The notes under the pieces: generated by a model
Told to the model about the DNA's origin: nothing
What the model saw: only the letters and a program-made list of their open reading frames with translations
Databases searched by the model: none
In this document: piece by piece, positions 34,001-42,704 of the stretch
How positions within the stretch are numbered: the stretch's first letter is position 1
Layout: each line of letters starts with the position of its first letter
DNA from: Planctomycetota bacterium
GTDB taxonomy: Bacteria; Planctomycetota; OFTM77
NCBI GenBank assembly: GCA_029260795.1
Contig: JAJDCO010000007.1
Span: 62,001-126,000, forward strand
Reading direction: 5' to 3'
Length of the DNA stretch: 64,000 nucleotides
Translations under genes and position numbers: made by a program

Positions 34001-35541
34001 GTCGTCCGGAGCAGAGCTTTGTCGAAGGTCGCGGCCCGATCGACCGAGGCTTCGCGTTCGTTCTTGAAGCGTCCGATGCTCTCCAGGGCCTCTTGAAGAG
34101 TCGAGTAGCGATCGCCACCGCTGAAGAATCCGAAGACCGAGATCAAGAGCACCAAAGCCGCGGTCGTGCCGCCCAGGCCGTAGACCACCTTGCCCAGGAA
34201 CGCCTGGCGCTTGACCGACTGGCTCGACGGGTTGACCAGCCCGGCTTCGGGGAAGACCTTGCGGCGGTAGAAGTCGCGGACGAAGAACGTGCGCGGCTTC
34301 TCGAAGATCTCGCTCAGGTCCATCTCGTCGGGACCGTGGCTGGCGCCCGAAACGAGCTGCGCGCACGCCTTCACGATCGGGCGGCCCTTCTGCAGACCGC
34401 TCGTGAAGTAGATGCCGCGGAGGTAGAGCGGCTCGCTGAAGACGTTCGACTTGAAGATCTCGCCCAGGTAGTCGCGGAGCGGCGCCTCGAGCGTGTCGAA
34501 CTCGTCGGGTAGTGCGAACAGCCGGTCGCGCTGTTGGGCGGGCAGATCCTCTTCGAGTAGGCGCAGGCGCCAGCGGCGCAGATCGCGGCTCATCTGGGCG
34601 AAGCCCTGGTCGAACTCCTCGACCTCGAACGCCCGCGAGTACTCGCCCGGTCGGGACCAGCCGAAGAGCTGACGCTGCTCCATGGCCGGCAGCTGCAGGA
34701 AGAACTCGGTGAAGCCGAGCAATCGATCGGCTTTCGTGACCAGCACGAAGACGGGGAACTGGATCTCGAGCAGGGCCTGCACCTCTTCGAGCTTCTGGCG
34801 CAGTCGCTTGGCCTTCGCCTCGCGCTCCTCACGGCTCTCACCGAGCAAGGCGGTGGCCGGAATCGCGAGGATGACACCGTTGATCGGGCAAGACGGACGG
34901 TGGCGCTTCATCAAGCGCAAGAACTCGGACCATTCCGAGGAGTCCGGCGCGTCCGACTGGTTGAACGCATAGCGTCCGGCCGTGTCGAGGATGATGGCGT
35001 GGTTGGTGAACCACCAGTCGCAGTTGCGCGTGCCGCCGGCACCCGAGAGCTTGTCGGACCCCACCGGGAACTCGAGCCCGCTATTCTTGATGGTCGTGCT
35101 CTTGCCCGACTGCGGCTCGCCGATCAGCAAGATCCACGGGAGCTGGTAGAGGCTCAGGTTGGCGCGCTTGAGCTCATGGATCGCTTGGTCCCAGCGCGTC
35201 TTGATCTCGGCCAGCTGCTGCTGGCGAGCTTCCGAGCTGACGGCGACCTCTTTCTCGTGCTCTTGGCTCAAGGCTCCGCCGAGGGCCATCGCGCGCTTCG
35301 AGGCGCGCCAGGCCAGGTAGCGGTTGAGCAGGAAGAGCACCAGGGCGATGACGACGGCCACGATGATGAAGAGCAGCGCGCCGGCGAGCCAGCCTCGACC
35401 GCCCGACATGATCACGGCCATGATGAGCACGACGAGCAGGAGCGCGATGCCACCGCCTGCGATGCGATAGGGCGAAGGGATGCGCAGGAAGGGGGCGATC
35501 ATCATGCGCCCGATTCCCATCAGCCTCGAGCCGACGCTCAT
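31060..35541 (-). CDS. tssM: T6SS membrane complex protein TssM (IcmF)
   Basis: The protein is 1493 aa, longer than the usual 1100-1200. Two N-terminal membrane helices (about 27-75) precede a cytoplasmic NTPase-like domain with Walker A GEPQSGKSTT (about 138) and IILDTAGRY. A third helix (about 445-465, ALVLLISVFGFF) leads to a large periplasmic region that ends in the IcmF C-terminal fold (VTIKWFPKELSQVDLLFEA). TssM with TssL and TssJ forms the trans-envelope channel. ATG overlaps the tssL stop (ATGA). Confidence 0.95.
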   Translation of the reverse strand: MSVGSRLMGIGRMMIAPFLRIPSPYRIAGGGIALLLVVLIMAVIMSGGRGWLAGALLFIIVAVVIALVLFLLNRYLAWRASKRAMALGGALSQEHEKEVAVSSEARQQQLAEIKTRWDQAIHELKRANLSLYQLPWILLIGEPQSGKSTTIKNSGLEFPVGSDKLSGAGGTRNCDWWFTNHAIILDTAGRYAFNQSDAPDSSEWSEFLRLMKRHRPSCPINGVILAIPATALLGESREEREAKAKRLRQKLEEVQALLEIQFPVFVLVTKADRLLGFTEFFLQLPAMEQRQLFGWSRPGEYSRAFEVEEFDQGFAQMSRDLRRWRLRLLEEDLPAQQRDRLFALPDEFDTLEAPLRDYLGEIFKSNVFSEPLYLRGIYFTSGLQKGRPIVKACAQLVSGASHGPDEMDLSEIFEKPRTFFVRDFYRRKVFPEAGLVNPSSQSVKRQAFLGKVVYGLGGTTAALVLLISVFGFFSGGDRYSTLQEALESIGRFKNEREASVDRAATFDKALLRTTRLGKALEQLADPGVTESLFRMLVVSDSSLRENVEETFEGFVLDELATPFLDDTVAALGRGDLATTQPLAYQRALRTTLRLAAASTGASTDGDPWAIDTLIHYANARKQAPELANNRPITIPLDDKSEELWGFSTAWQRMVSDPTETGSALHEEPRQRLSSSLTSSLGMVSTNLRQIVQQTWQRVLDADLTFPYDQWDELLSPGSGDKKAVAIHGLHRQLAAAQFLDRGIAAIPTADASWEASRPGWAVWPGLVEKLGWSFESAQQILMGVGGPLPEPAPILEGWNEIVDRYLGSVLPSPNDEGVLASLRQDVQRDLATRLQAMGDEARGLAAPSKITAFCPSTGLAAPNVGERMLQIRPAIQALVDCLPRDWLANTAVLDRPTEKGLTPFEAVSGQLGARLQSLSRTPDVAKLDDVETTDPLRLPLQQAYERFVTFSEASPRAMARAALPIVAGLNLAALEPEQVDWAAFEPKALEYSSEAVASLRVRVARWFTQLALLQAQAELPAQKAALTSIEARLREISQSYAERMEASWLAPLAAAAEKLASFDQVKSWPDYRRTANGQPPQDWENAARRALSDLSINVRASFPREGRVPESPLDAALTELEAFVTQGTEYLDQTIVPSITAWKETIAKLDYSEGGLQQANAPQVVDNLQTKGPEAILAAFSLKPLPALANRNQVALRSLHAPVQKTFQAGLTHLKQLVGAAFVTEWDKLGQTHAPRLDAYPLKLDARNETPISKENLRDFLHPLDGALKKLLVRYKGLYPAELGQKLAKIYGEDSLQAAPYLESVVLTESSINDDRHNFIVRSAMIGKVLFGGSGTGTDVKVTIKWFPKELSQVDLLFEARSQDGGYLYSWYEIIGMRPADDSSTGLKMRWVEANRNETTEALWSVDTLSSIRIVSSDSGAIEPELFESTDKWSLLDLIYRPQHNAEITETEIRLKIPVKRNDRTFYFTLTLTGLPAPYPRFLPEFNDAGWKK

Positions 35542-36227
35542 CGCTCGCCCCCTCCGAGCTCTGTGATGCCCGGGTAGCCCCGCTCGGACAGCTCCTGCAC
35601 GCGGTCCGTCTTCTGGTTGTAGAGGATGGCCGCGAGCACGAACAGGAAGGCGAGGATCGCGACGAACACGATGGAGAGCCTCATGAAGTTGACCCCGATC
35701 GAGGTCGTCGGATTCCGTTCGACCGTGTGGTTATAAGCATCGCTGCACAGCTTATCGGTCTTCTGAAGGACGCGGTCGGGTAGCTTGCGCGCCAGCGTGG
35801 CGCGGAGCTGTCGCAGCGCGTCGGACTGGCCGCGAAACTTGCCCTGGAACCCGAGGGCGATGCATTGATAGTAGGCCTGAGCGACCTCCGGATCTTCGTA
35901 CGCGTAAGCTTCGAGCTGCTCGAAGAACTTGGTCGCGGCCACGTTGCTCGAGAAGTAGTGCATCTCGAGAAGCTGGCCCGACCACTGCGCCGAGTACTCC
36001 CACTCCGAGTCGAGGATCACCTCGTCGGCAGTCACGACGAGCGCGTAGCGGATGCGCTCGTAGGGTGCCGTCAGCTCGGGGTGGCGGCGGGATTCGCTCT
36101 CCTGCTCGTCGAAGATCTCGAGGAGCCGGGTTCGTACGCTGGCGAGCTCCATCGGGAGTCGTCCGGCATTGCGGCGGAAGGTCGTGAGGTAGAGGAACAG
36201 CTTGGCGGTGAGTTCTTCGAGAGTCAT
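35538..36227 (-). CDS. tssL: T6SS membrane complex protein TssL (DotU)
   Basis: The protein is 229 aa. The cytoplasmic DotU domain (YALVVTADEVILDSEWEYS, HYFSSNVAATKFFEQLE, YYQCIALGFQGKFRG) is followed by one C-terminal membrane helix (FMRLSIVFVAILAFLFVLAA). There is no OmpA-like peptidoglycan domain, so anchoring needs another protein. ATG 36227 lies five bases after the tssK stop. A GTG at 36251 sits directly beside a GGAGG and is a less likely start. Confidence 0.92.
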   Translation of the reverse strand: MTLEELTAKLFLYLTTFRRNAGRLPMELASVRTRLLEIFDEQESESRRHPELTAPYERIRYALVVTADEVILDSEWEYSAQWSGQLLEMHYFSSNVAATKFFEQLEAYAYEDPEVAQAYYQCIALGFQGKFRGQSDALRQLRATLARKLPDRVLQKTDKLCSDAYNHTVERNPTTSIGVNFMRLSIVFVAILAFLFVLAAILYNQKTDRVQELSERGYPGITELGGGER

Positions 36228-36231
36228 CGGA

Positions 36232-37611
36232 TCAGCGGCTGGGTGCCGCACCCTCCTTGAAGACGACGAACAGGGTGTAGCGAGGGGGAGTGCCTTCCGC
36301 GGCCGCGGGGGGCTGCATCAGGGCGAGCGTGTTCTCGCCGCGAGCGATCTTCCAGTCTTCGCCCTTGCACAGGAGGCGCCGAAACTGGAGGCCGCTCCTC
36401 GGGGGAAGCTGGAGCGGAAGACGCTCGAGCTTGGCCAGCTCGATGCCGGGCGAGCGCGATCGCCACAGGGAGGCGACCCGCGTCGGGGCCGCGACCTTGG
36501 TGTTGGCGAGATGGTGATCGAGCTGGGTCTCGTCGAACGAGCCCTCGATGCCGAGGTAGATGTCGGTGTGCTCGGCCTCCCAGCCCGCATCGAGCGAGCA
36601 GAGCAGACGCTCGGGCTGGCTCGGATCGGCGGTGAAGAGGCGAGTGACGAAGGCGTCAGGCGTGACGTTGCCGAGCAGCGAGAGGATGATCTCGGTCGCC
36701 TCGCGGAAGCACTCGTTGGGATGAAAGTGATCGTAGGGGGGCAGCTCCTCGGCCAGTCGACCGGCCGAGAAGATCGAGAGCACGCCCGCGAAGCGGCAGA
36801 GCTGGAGGTAGAGATCGTAGGGATGCGTCGCTGTCGTGCGCACCATCTGTGAGAGCACCGGAAGCTCTCCGTTGAGCGCGTGCAATCGTAAGAGCTTCTC
36901 GGCGTCTCCGCCGCCATAGGAGCTAAACGACAGCCCGCGGCTCTGGACGTCGTCTCCGACCTGGCGCAGGTTGGCGAGCAGCGTTTGGTAGAGACGATGG
37001 CATTGCTGAAGCACGGCCGGGTGAGCGCCGATCTCGATCACCGGCGGCACCACGCCCGGATGGAGCTCGGGCGTCGCGTCCAGGTCGCTGCGTCGCTGGA
37101 GGCGGGCCAGGGGCAGAGTCACGTAGCCGCCCGTCTCCTCACCACTGAAGAGCAGCTTGGCACCGTAGAGTCGCGTCGGCATCGGCACCGAGTTGGCACC
37201 GGTGTTCTCGTCGGTCACAAACTCCGTGTCGACGCGAAAGCGCCGCGGCGAGCCGTTGTCGGCCGTCGTGTTGACGTTGGGATGCCCGTCCCGCCAACGC
37301 GGCAAGCCGAGGCTGACGTCGAGGACGCCGCCTTGGGCATCGAGCTCCTCTTGAAAGCCGCGGGCCGGGATCTCGGCGTTGCCGGGCACCTCGACCAGGA
37401 CGCCGTCGGGCAGCCAGGCCTGACACCGCCGAAGCGAAAAGACGTAGTTCTGGACCTCGTCCTCGACGATCTCGAGGCGTCGGACTCCCCACGCGTAAGG
37501 GTGGGCGACCCGATGGTAGGCGATCAAGCGCTCGAGGTCATGACGGCTCTGAGCCTGAAGGTATTGAGGTCGAAGGAACATGCCTTCCGACCAGTGCACT
37601 TCTCGGAACAT
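36232..37611 (-). CDS. tssK: T6SS baseplate protein TssK
   Basis: The protein is 459 aa, the normal length. The family start VHWSEGMFLRPQYLQAQSRH is clear, with later YLGIEGSFDETQLDHHLA and LCRFAGVLSIFSAGRLAEELPPYDH-type segments. TssK trimers link the baseplate (TssE/F/G, VgrG) to the TssL-TssM membrane complex. It follows tssJ by 27 bases with a GAGG ribosome site. Confidence 0.94.
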   Translation of the reverse strand: MFREVHWSEGMFLRPQYLQAQSRHDLERLIAYHRVAHPYAWGVRRLEIVEDEVQNYVFSLRRCQAWLPDGVLVEVPGNAEIPARGFQEELDAQGGVLDVSLGLPRWRDGHPNVNTTADNGSPRRFRVDTEFVTDENTGANSVPMPTRLYGAKLLFSGEETGGYVTLPLARLQRRSDLDATPELHPGVVPPVIEIGAHPAVLQQCHRLYQTLLANLRQVGDDVQSRGLSFSSYGGGDAEKLLRLHALNGELPVLSQMVRTTATHPYDLYLQLCRFAGVLSIFSAGRLAEELPPYDHFHPNECFREATEIILSLLGNVTPDAFVTRLFTADPSQPERLLCSLDAGWEAEHTDIYLGIEGSFDETQLDHHLANTKVAAPTRVASLWRSRSPGIELAKLERLPLQLPPRSGLQFRRLLCKGEDWKIARGENTLALMQPPAAAEGTPPRYTLFVVFKEGAAPSR

Positions 37612-37638
37612 CGGCGGCGGACCTCGGCGTTGCGGAAT

Positions 37639-38151
37639 CTACTTCGAGCGGCGGATCGCGATGCCCGCGAGTCCGGATCGATCGACATGAATCGTGAATG
37701 CCTTGGGAAGATTCGAGGCCGACATGACTTGTCGGAGGCGAGTGCCCTCGATCTTCTCGTAGGCGCCGACCAGCACCCAGAGCTGCTTGGCCCCGGAGGG
37801 GCACTGGATCTTGAACTCTTGGCGCCCGTCCCAATCGATTCGAATCTCGCGCCCCGAGTAGACGGCGTTGTTGGAGCCCACCTTGAAGGTCATCGCCAAG
37901 GGCACGTCGTCGTCGTCTAACTTGGTATCGAGCCAGGACTGTCGCTGACTGTCGGCCTTGTTGAACCAGTCGCGGACGGCCTCATCGGTCTCGAGCTTGG
38001 GATCCTCGTCTTCGGTGACCCAAACCAGATCGATGTCTTGGACCTGCATGTCCTGCGTGGTCGCGGACGTGGCGTCGTAGTCGAGACGCACGTAGAACGT
38101 CGAGCATCCACCCAACATCCAAATCGCGGCGAGCCAGAGCAGCAACTTCAT
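37639..38151 (-). CDS. tssJ: T6SS outer membrane lipoprotein TssJ
   Basis: The protein is 170 aa from ATG 38151. Signal and lipobox LLLWLAAIWMLGGC put the lipidated Cys at 16. The mature part is beta-rich, with VSF-like strands (VRLDYDATSATT, PLAMTFKVGSNN, LWVLVGAYEKIEGTRL), the TssJ/SciN pattern that ends in a transthyretin-like sandwich. It anchors TssM to the outer membrane. It is the first gene of tssJ-K-L-M-tagF. Confidence 0.85.
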   Translation of the reverse strand: MKLLLWLAAIWMLGGCSTFYVRLDYDATSATTQDMQVQDIDLVWVTEDEDPKLETDEAVRDWFNKADSQRQSWLDTKLDDDDVPLAMTFKVGSNNAVYSGREIRIDWDGRQEFKIQCPSGAKQLWVLVGAYEKIEGTRLRQVMSASNLPKAFTIHVDRSGLAGIAIRRSK

Positions 38152-38726
38152 CCGGCGGCTTCCTTCCATCTGGATCTCGCTCGTACCGATCGACGCCCTG
38201 GTTCCGGTTGGCGACGCGACCCCACCGACATGCGTCTTCGATCACAGCGCGATGCCGTCTCGGTCCGAACGAGGTTTTCGAAAAAGCGTGATATCCGGTG
38301 GCGTGAGATCGGCGAGCCCGGGCGTGCGAGGACCACCGGTCGAGCTCTTCCCTTGTCCTCGCACCGGCCCGCGCGGATTACACCAGATTGCCTCCGAGCT
38401 GTCCACTTCGGGCGAGGCATCGGTCATCGGTCGCGGGTCTCCGCTGGCGCGCTTTGAACCACCGAACAGTTTTTCTCGTTCGCCTCGATCGCTCACCGGG
38501 CCTTTCTCCGCTCAGACCCGTCGAAGCACCTGTCGCAAATGGCACGCCTTGACGGTACGGATCGCACGTCGGTAACATGCCGCCCGGGGAGGTCCGACGA
38601 AATCACCCAAGCTCATTCGATCGACGACGGCGACACTGCGTGCGCCGAGGCGTGGCGACCGATGCCAGGTGCCCACCGTCCGCGTCTGCCGTTGACCGAA
38701 CCGCATCACTCCGTGACGAGATCCAA
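38152..38726. other. Divergent T6SS control region
   Basis: These 575 bases separate the two T6SS operons. A perfect 10-base palindrome TTTTCGAAAA (38275-38284) stands out from the GC-rich background and lies about 120 bases upstream of tssJ. The rightward promoter is listed separately. Several short frames cross the region but none has protein-like composition. I could not place a convincing leftward promoter. Confidence 0.45.
38549..38578 (+). promoter_or_regulatory. Candidate promoter of the rightward T6SS operon
   Basis: TTGACG (38549-38554) matches the -35 consensus at five positions, and TAACAT (38573-38578) follows after 18 bases. It leaves a leader of about 140 bases before tssA, the first gene of the long rightward operon. 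Confidence 0.55.
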
Positions 38727-39812
38727 ATGACCGCGACGCTACCGGAGATCGAGAACCTCCTCACGCCGATCTCGGAAGATAAACCGACCGGGATCGACCT
38801 CCGCCTGAGTGACGCGGACCTCACGCTCTCCGACATCAAGGAAAAGCGTCGTGAGGTTCCGGCCAGCCAGTCCCCTTCCGGGGAAGCTCTCATCGCCGAC
38901 TGGCGAGGTGTCGCGGAGCTGGCGCGGACGGCGCTGACCCAGAAGACCAAGGACCTCGAGCTCGTTGCCTTTCTGACCGAAGCCCGCCTGCAGCTCGGAG
39001 AAGGGTTCGCAGCTCTGCAACAGGGACTGGTGCTCGCGAATGAGCTGATCTCCCGCTACTGGGATCGCCTCCATCCGGGTGGCGAGGAGAGTGGCGTCGA
39101 GTTCGCGTTTCGTGCCAAGCCGATCTCTTGGATGTCGCGCACCGACTTCTTGAAGGCCGTTCGTACCTGCCGGATCACGTCGGACGTGACTGGACGCGAC
39201 CTGACTTGGGACGACTACGTCGAGTCCGATCGCGTCGATCAGCTGGGGCTTCAGACTGACAAGGCGAACTATCAGGCCGCGCTCGAGGCCGGCTACCTGA
39301 CGGGCCCACAATGGAAGGCGGCGCTCGAGGGAGCGGCGCCAGCCGATCTGGCGGTCGTGCACGCTCAGGTCGAAGAGTGCCGAGAGGCGGCAAAGGCGCT
39401 CGAGGCAAGCTGTGACCAGCGCTTCACCGAAGACGGTCCGAATCTGATCGAGCTGAAGAGTCTGCTCGAGGACATCTCCGAGTATCTCGCCAAGCGGTGC
39501 GTGAGCCCGGAGGAGGGCGGTGAGGACGGTGTCGGAGCAGGGGATCCGGTTCCAGGCGGGGGAGGCGGTGCAGCGCCCAGTGCGTCCGGCCCGATCTCGA
39601 GCCGTCAGGAAGCGTTTCGCCGACTTCAGGAGGTCTCGGACTTTCTGCGTCGGACGGAGCCTCACAGCCCCGTGGCGCATCTCGTCGACCGGGCCGTGCG
39701 ATGGGGCGGAATGACCTTCGAGGAGGTCCTGGGCGAGGTGGTCAAGAACAACGACGTCATGGCCAGCATTCGAGACACGTTGGGCCTCGGAGCCCCCGAG
39801 CCGCCGAGTTGA
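38727..39812 (+). CDS. tssA: T6SS cap/priming protein TssA
   Basis: The protein is 361 aa. The N-terminal ImpA domain begins IENLLTPISEDKPTGIDLR and includes VAFLTEARLQLGEGFAALQQGL and YWDRLHPGG. A Gly/Pro/acidic linker (about 255-290) leads to a C-terminal segment with RTEPHSPVAHLVDRAVRWG, typical of short TssA. TssA primes and caps the growing sheath. The frame is open upstream, but homology starts at ATG 38727. Confidence 0.92.
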   Translation: MTATLPEIENLLTPISEDKPTGIDLRLSDADLTLSDIKEKRREVPASQSPSGEALIADWRGVAELARTALTQKTKDLELVAFLTEARLQLGEGFAALQQGLVLANELISRYWDRLHPGGEESGVEFAFRAKPISWMSRTDFLKAVRTCRITSDVTGRDLTWDDYVESDRVDQLGLQTDKANYQAALEAGYLTGPQWKAALEGAAPADLAVVHAQVEECREAAKALEASCDQRFTEDGPNLIELKSLLEDISEYLAKRCVSPEEGGEDGVGAGDPVPGGGGGAAPSASGPISSRQEAFRRLQEVSDFLRRTEPHSPVAHLVDRAVRWGGMTFEEVLGEVVKNNDVMASIRDTLGLGAPEPPS

Positions 39813-39893
39813 GCCAGACGACATCCGATTCGAGAGTGCCGCGGGCTCGGAGGCCGGTGGCGAGATCGCAAGAGCATCTGAGGAGTACAGAAA

Positions 39894-40460
39894 ATGGGCG
39901 AAAGCGTCTTTGACAAGAAACGTCGCGTCCGGCCTCCGCGTGTGAACATCAGCTACGAGGTCGAGCTCAACGGTGCCAAGCAGATGAAGGAGCTCCCCTT
40001 CGTGGTCGGTGTGCTCGCCGATCTGGGCGCGCAATCGAAGAAGGACCCGGGCAAGCTCAAGGATCGCAAGTTCGTCGAGGTGGACCGCGACAACTTCGAC
40101 GACATCCTCAAGAGCCTGCAGCCGCGGGTCGCGATGAAGGTCGAGAACAAGCTCAAGAATGACGGCAGCGAGCTCTCGGTCGAGCTGAACTTCGAAAAGC
40201 TGGCCGACTTCTCTCCGGATGCGGTCGTCCAGCAGGTCGACCCGCTCAAGAAGCTGCTGGAGATGCGCAACCAGCTCAAGGACCTGCAGAGCCGCACCGA
40301 AGGCAACGATCGCCTCGAGGAGCTCCTCAACGCGATCATCGACACGCCTGAGGTACGGGACAAGCTCAAGGAGACGCTCGGAGCCGAGGCCGCCTCACTC
40401 AGCGGTGACGAGGGCGAGAGTGGTGGCGGTGGCGACGGTGACGACGGCGGTGAAGGCTAA
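39894..40460 (+). CDS. tssB: T6SS sheath small subunit TssB
   Basis: The protein is 188 aa. The start (VFDKKRRVRPPRVNISYEVE) and ELPFVVGVLADL, FVEVDRDNFDDILKSLQPR are family hallmarks. The tail is acidic and Gly-rich. TssB pairs with TssC to build the contractile sheath that ClpV recognises. GAGGAG precedes the ATG, and tssC follows 17 bases later. Confidence 0.96.
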   Translation: MGESVFDKKRRVRPPRVNISYEVELNGAKQMKELPFVVGVLADLGAQSKKDPGKLKDRKFVEVDRDNFDDILKSLQPRVAMKVENKLKNDGSELSVELNFEKLADFSPDAVVQQVDPLKKLLEMRNQLKDLQSRTEGNDRLEELLNAIIDTPEVRDKLKETLGAEAASLSGDEGESGGGGDGDDGGEG

Positions 40461-40477
40461 AGGCAAGGAGACCCAAG

Positions 40478-41971
40478 ATGGCCGGTGAAAAAGCCAAGCC
40501 GATGCCCGTAACCGAGCTGGTCGAACAAGAGGGTCAGACGATCCTCGACGACTTGCTCAGTAGCGGGATTCGGGCGACCGAGGAGCCGGCGCGCGAGCGC
40601 GGTCAGGCTCTGATCAAGAACCTCGTCGAGCAGCTCCTCGACCCGACGATGGTGACGGCCAAAGGCGTCACCCGCACGATCAACGAGCGCATCTCTGCGA
40701 TCGACGATCTGATCTCGGGACAGGTGAATGCCATCATGCATTCGGCCGAGTTCCAAAAGATCGAAGGGACCTGGCGAGGCCTTCATCAGTTCGTGATGAG
40801 CTCCGAGACCGGAGAGAGCCTCAAGATTCGCGTGATGAACGCGAAGAAGGAGGAGCTCCTCAAGGACTTCCAAGCCGCCTCCGAGTTCACCGAGAGCGCG
40901 CTCTGGAAGAAGATCTACGAGTACGAGTTCGGCCTCTTCGGCGGCGATCCCTTCGGCGCCTTGATCGGCGACTTCGAGTTCGGAAAAGGGCCCCGCGACG
41001 TCGAGCTGCTCTCGAGCATCGCACAGGTCGCAGCCGCGGCGCACGCTCCGTTCCTCTCGGCGACGGCGCCCTCGATGTTCGGCATGGACTCCTTCACCCA
41101 GATGCCCGACCCCCGGGATCTGGCCAAGATCTTCGACAAGTCGAATCCCGAGAACATCAAGTGGATCTCGTTCCGCGACTCCGAAGACTCGCGCTTCGTC
41201 GGGCTCACGATGCCGCACGTGCTCGGACGCCAGCCCTACGATCCCGAGAACAACCCGGCCGACAGCTTCAACTTCGTCGAGCAGGTCGATGGCACCGATC
41301 ATGATCGCTACCTGTGGATCAACGCCGCCTACTCGATGGCCGGCCGCTTGACCGATGCCTTCGCCAAGCACCACTGGTGTGTCGCGATCCGCGGGGTCGA
41401 GGGCGGTGGCCTGGTCGAAGGCTTGCCGATCCATACCTTCCAGACGCGTGAAGGCGATGTCGGCTCCAAGTGCCCGACCGAGGTGCTGATTCCCGACACG
41501 CGAGAAAACGAGCTCGCCGAGCTCGGCTTCATCCCGCTGCTCAACTGCAAGAACACCGACTATGCCGCCTTCTTCGGCGCGAACTCGGTTCAAAAGCCAA
41601 AGAAGTACGACACCGCCGAGGCGACCGCCAACGCCAAGCTGTCCAGCCAGCTGCAGTATCTGATGTGCACCTCGCGCATCGCCCACTACCTCAAGGCGAT
41701 CTGCCGCGACAAGGTGGGCTCGTTCATGTCTCGTCAGAACTGCCAGGACTTCCTCAATCGCTGGATCAACAACTACGTGCTCGCCCAGGACGATGCCTCA
41801 CAAGAGGCCAAGGCCAAGAAGCCACTGCGAGAAGCGCAGGTTCAGGTGGAGGAGATCCCGGGCGCGCCAGGATCCTATCGGGCCGTGGCTCACATTCGGC
41901 CGCACTTCCAGCTCGAGGCGATCGATGTCTCGCTGCGCCTGGTGGCCGACCTTCCGGCCGCTGCCAAGTAA
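40478..41971 (+). CDS. tssC: T6SS sheath large subunit TssC
   Basis: The protein is 497 aa, the usual size. Diagnostic segments are FQKIEGTWRGLHQFVMSSE, LFGGDPFGALIGDFEFG, VGLTMPHVLGRQPYD and a C-terminal SFMSRQNCQDFLNRWINNYV. It starts after AAGGAGA. With TssB it forms the outer sheath whose contraction drives the Hcp tube. Confidence 0.97.
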   Translation: MAGEKAKPMPVTELVEQEGQTILDDLLSSGIRATEEPARERGQALIKNLVEQLLDPTMVTAKGVTRTINERISAIDDLISGQVNAIMHSAEFQKIEGTWRGLHQFVMSSETGESLKIRVMNAKKEELLKDFQAASEFTESALWKKIYEYEFGLFGGDPFGALIGDFEFGKGPRDVELLSSIAQVAAAAHAPFLSATAPSMFGMDSFTQMPDPRDLAKIFDKSNPENIKWISFRDSEDSRFVGLTMPHVLGRQPYDPENNPADSFNFVEQVDGTDHDRYLWINAAYSMAGRLTDAFAKHHWCVAIRGVEGGGLVEGLPIHTFQTREGDVGSKCPTEVLIPDTRENELAELGFIPLLNCKNTDYAAFFGANSVQKPKKYDTAEATANAKLSSQLQYLMCTSRIAHYLKAICRDKVGSFMSRQNCQDFLNRWINNYVLAQDDASQEAKAKKPLREAQVQVEEIPGAPGSYRAVAHIRPHFQLEAIDVSLRLVADLPAAAK

Positions 41972-42131
41972 GAGCTTTCCCTGGCCGAGTGAGGCGCTCA
42001 CGCTTCACGCGGCCTTCGATTCGACGATCAGTGTCTGAACCAGAAAAACTCTAGAGCGATTCCGCGATCGGCGACTCGGGCTGGGGCTCGAGGTGACGGC
42101 CCGATCGTGAGCCAGTGAAAGGAATCACACC

Positions 42132-42626
42132 ATGTCATTCGACGCGTTCTTGTTCATCGAAGGCATCCCGGGCGAAAGCACCGACAGCAAGTTCACCGAC
42201 CAGATCGAGATCCTGTCCTACAGCCATGGTCTGAGCCAGCCGACGACCGCGACCGCCAGTAGCGTCGGCGGCGGCACCTCGGGTCGTTGCAACCACAACG
42301 ACTTCTCGATCGTCAAGGAGCTCGACAAGGCCTCGCCGATCCTGTCTCAGCAGTGCAGCGAGGGAAAGCACATCCCCGAGGTCACGCTCACGCTCTGTCG
42401 CGCGGGTGGCGAGAAGGTGCCCTTCATGGAGTACAAGATGAGCGATGTCGTCATCTCGTCGGTGAGCCCGGGTGGCTCGTCGCAAGGCGAAGGCGTCCCG
42501 CTCGAAGAGGTCTCCTTCAACTACGGCAAGATCGAGTGGACTTACACCCAGCAGAAGCGCGCCGATGGCGGCGGTGGCGGCAACACGGCCGGTAGCTGGG
42601 ACCTCAAGGCCAACGCGGTCAGCTGA
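42132..42626 (+). CDS. hcp: T6SS tube protein Hcp
   Basis: The protein is 164 aa. The Hcp fold is clear: DAFLFIEGIPGESTD, QIEILSYSHGLSQP, DFSIVKELDKASPIL, VTLTLCRAGGEK and VSFNYGKIEWTYTQQ. Hcp hexamers stack into the inner tube and may carry small effectors. AAAGGA precedes the ATG. A 160-base gap after tssC with a GTGAG/CTCAC hairpin (41989-42001) may raise hcp transcript stability. Confidence 0.96.
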   Translation: MSFDAFLFIEGIPGESTDSKFTDQIEILSYSHGLSQPTTATASSVGGGTSGRCNHNDFSIVKELDKASPILSQQCSEGKHIPEVTLTLCRAGGEKVPFMEYKMSDVVISSVSPGGSSQGEGVPLEEVSFNYGKIEWTYTQQKRADGGGGGNTAGSWDLKANAVS

Positions 42627-42704
42627 GGCGTCGAATCGAGCCCCCGAGCGGTGCCTGGCCGCTCGGGGACGATTCGCCCCTCGCGACCCTGACCGGAGCT
42701 CGAG

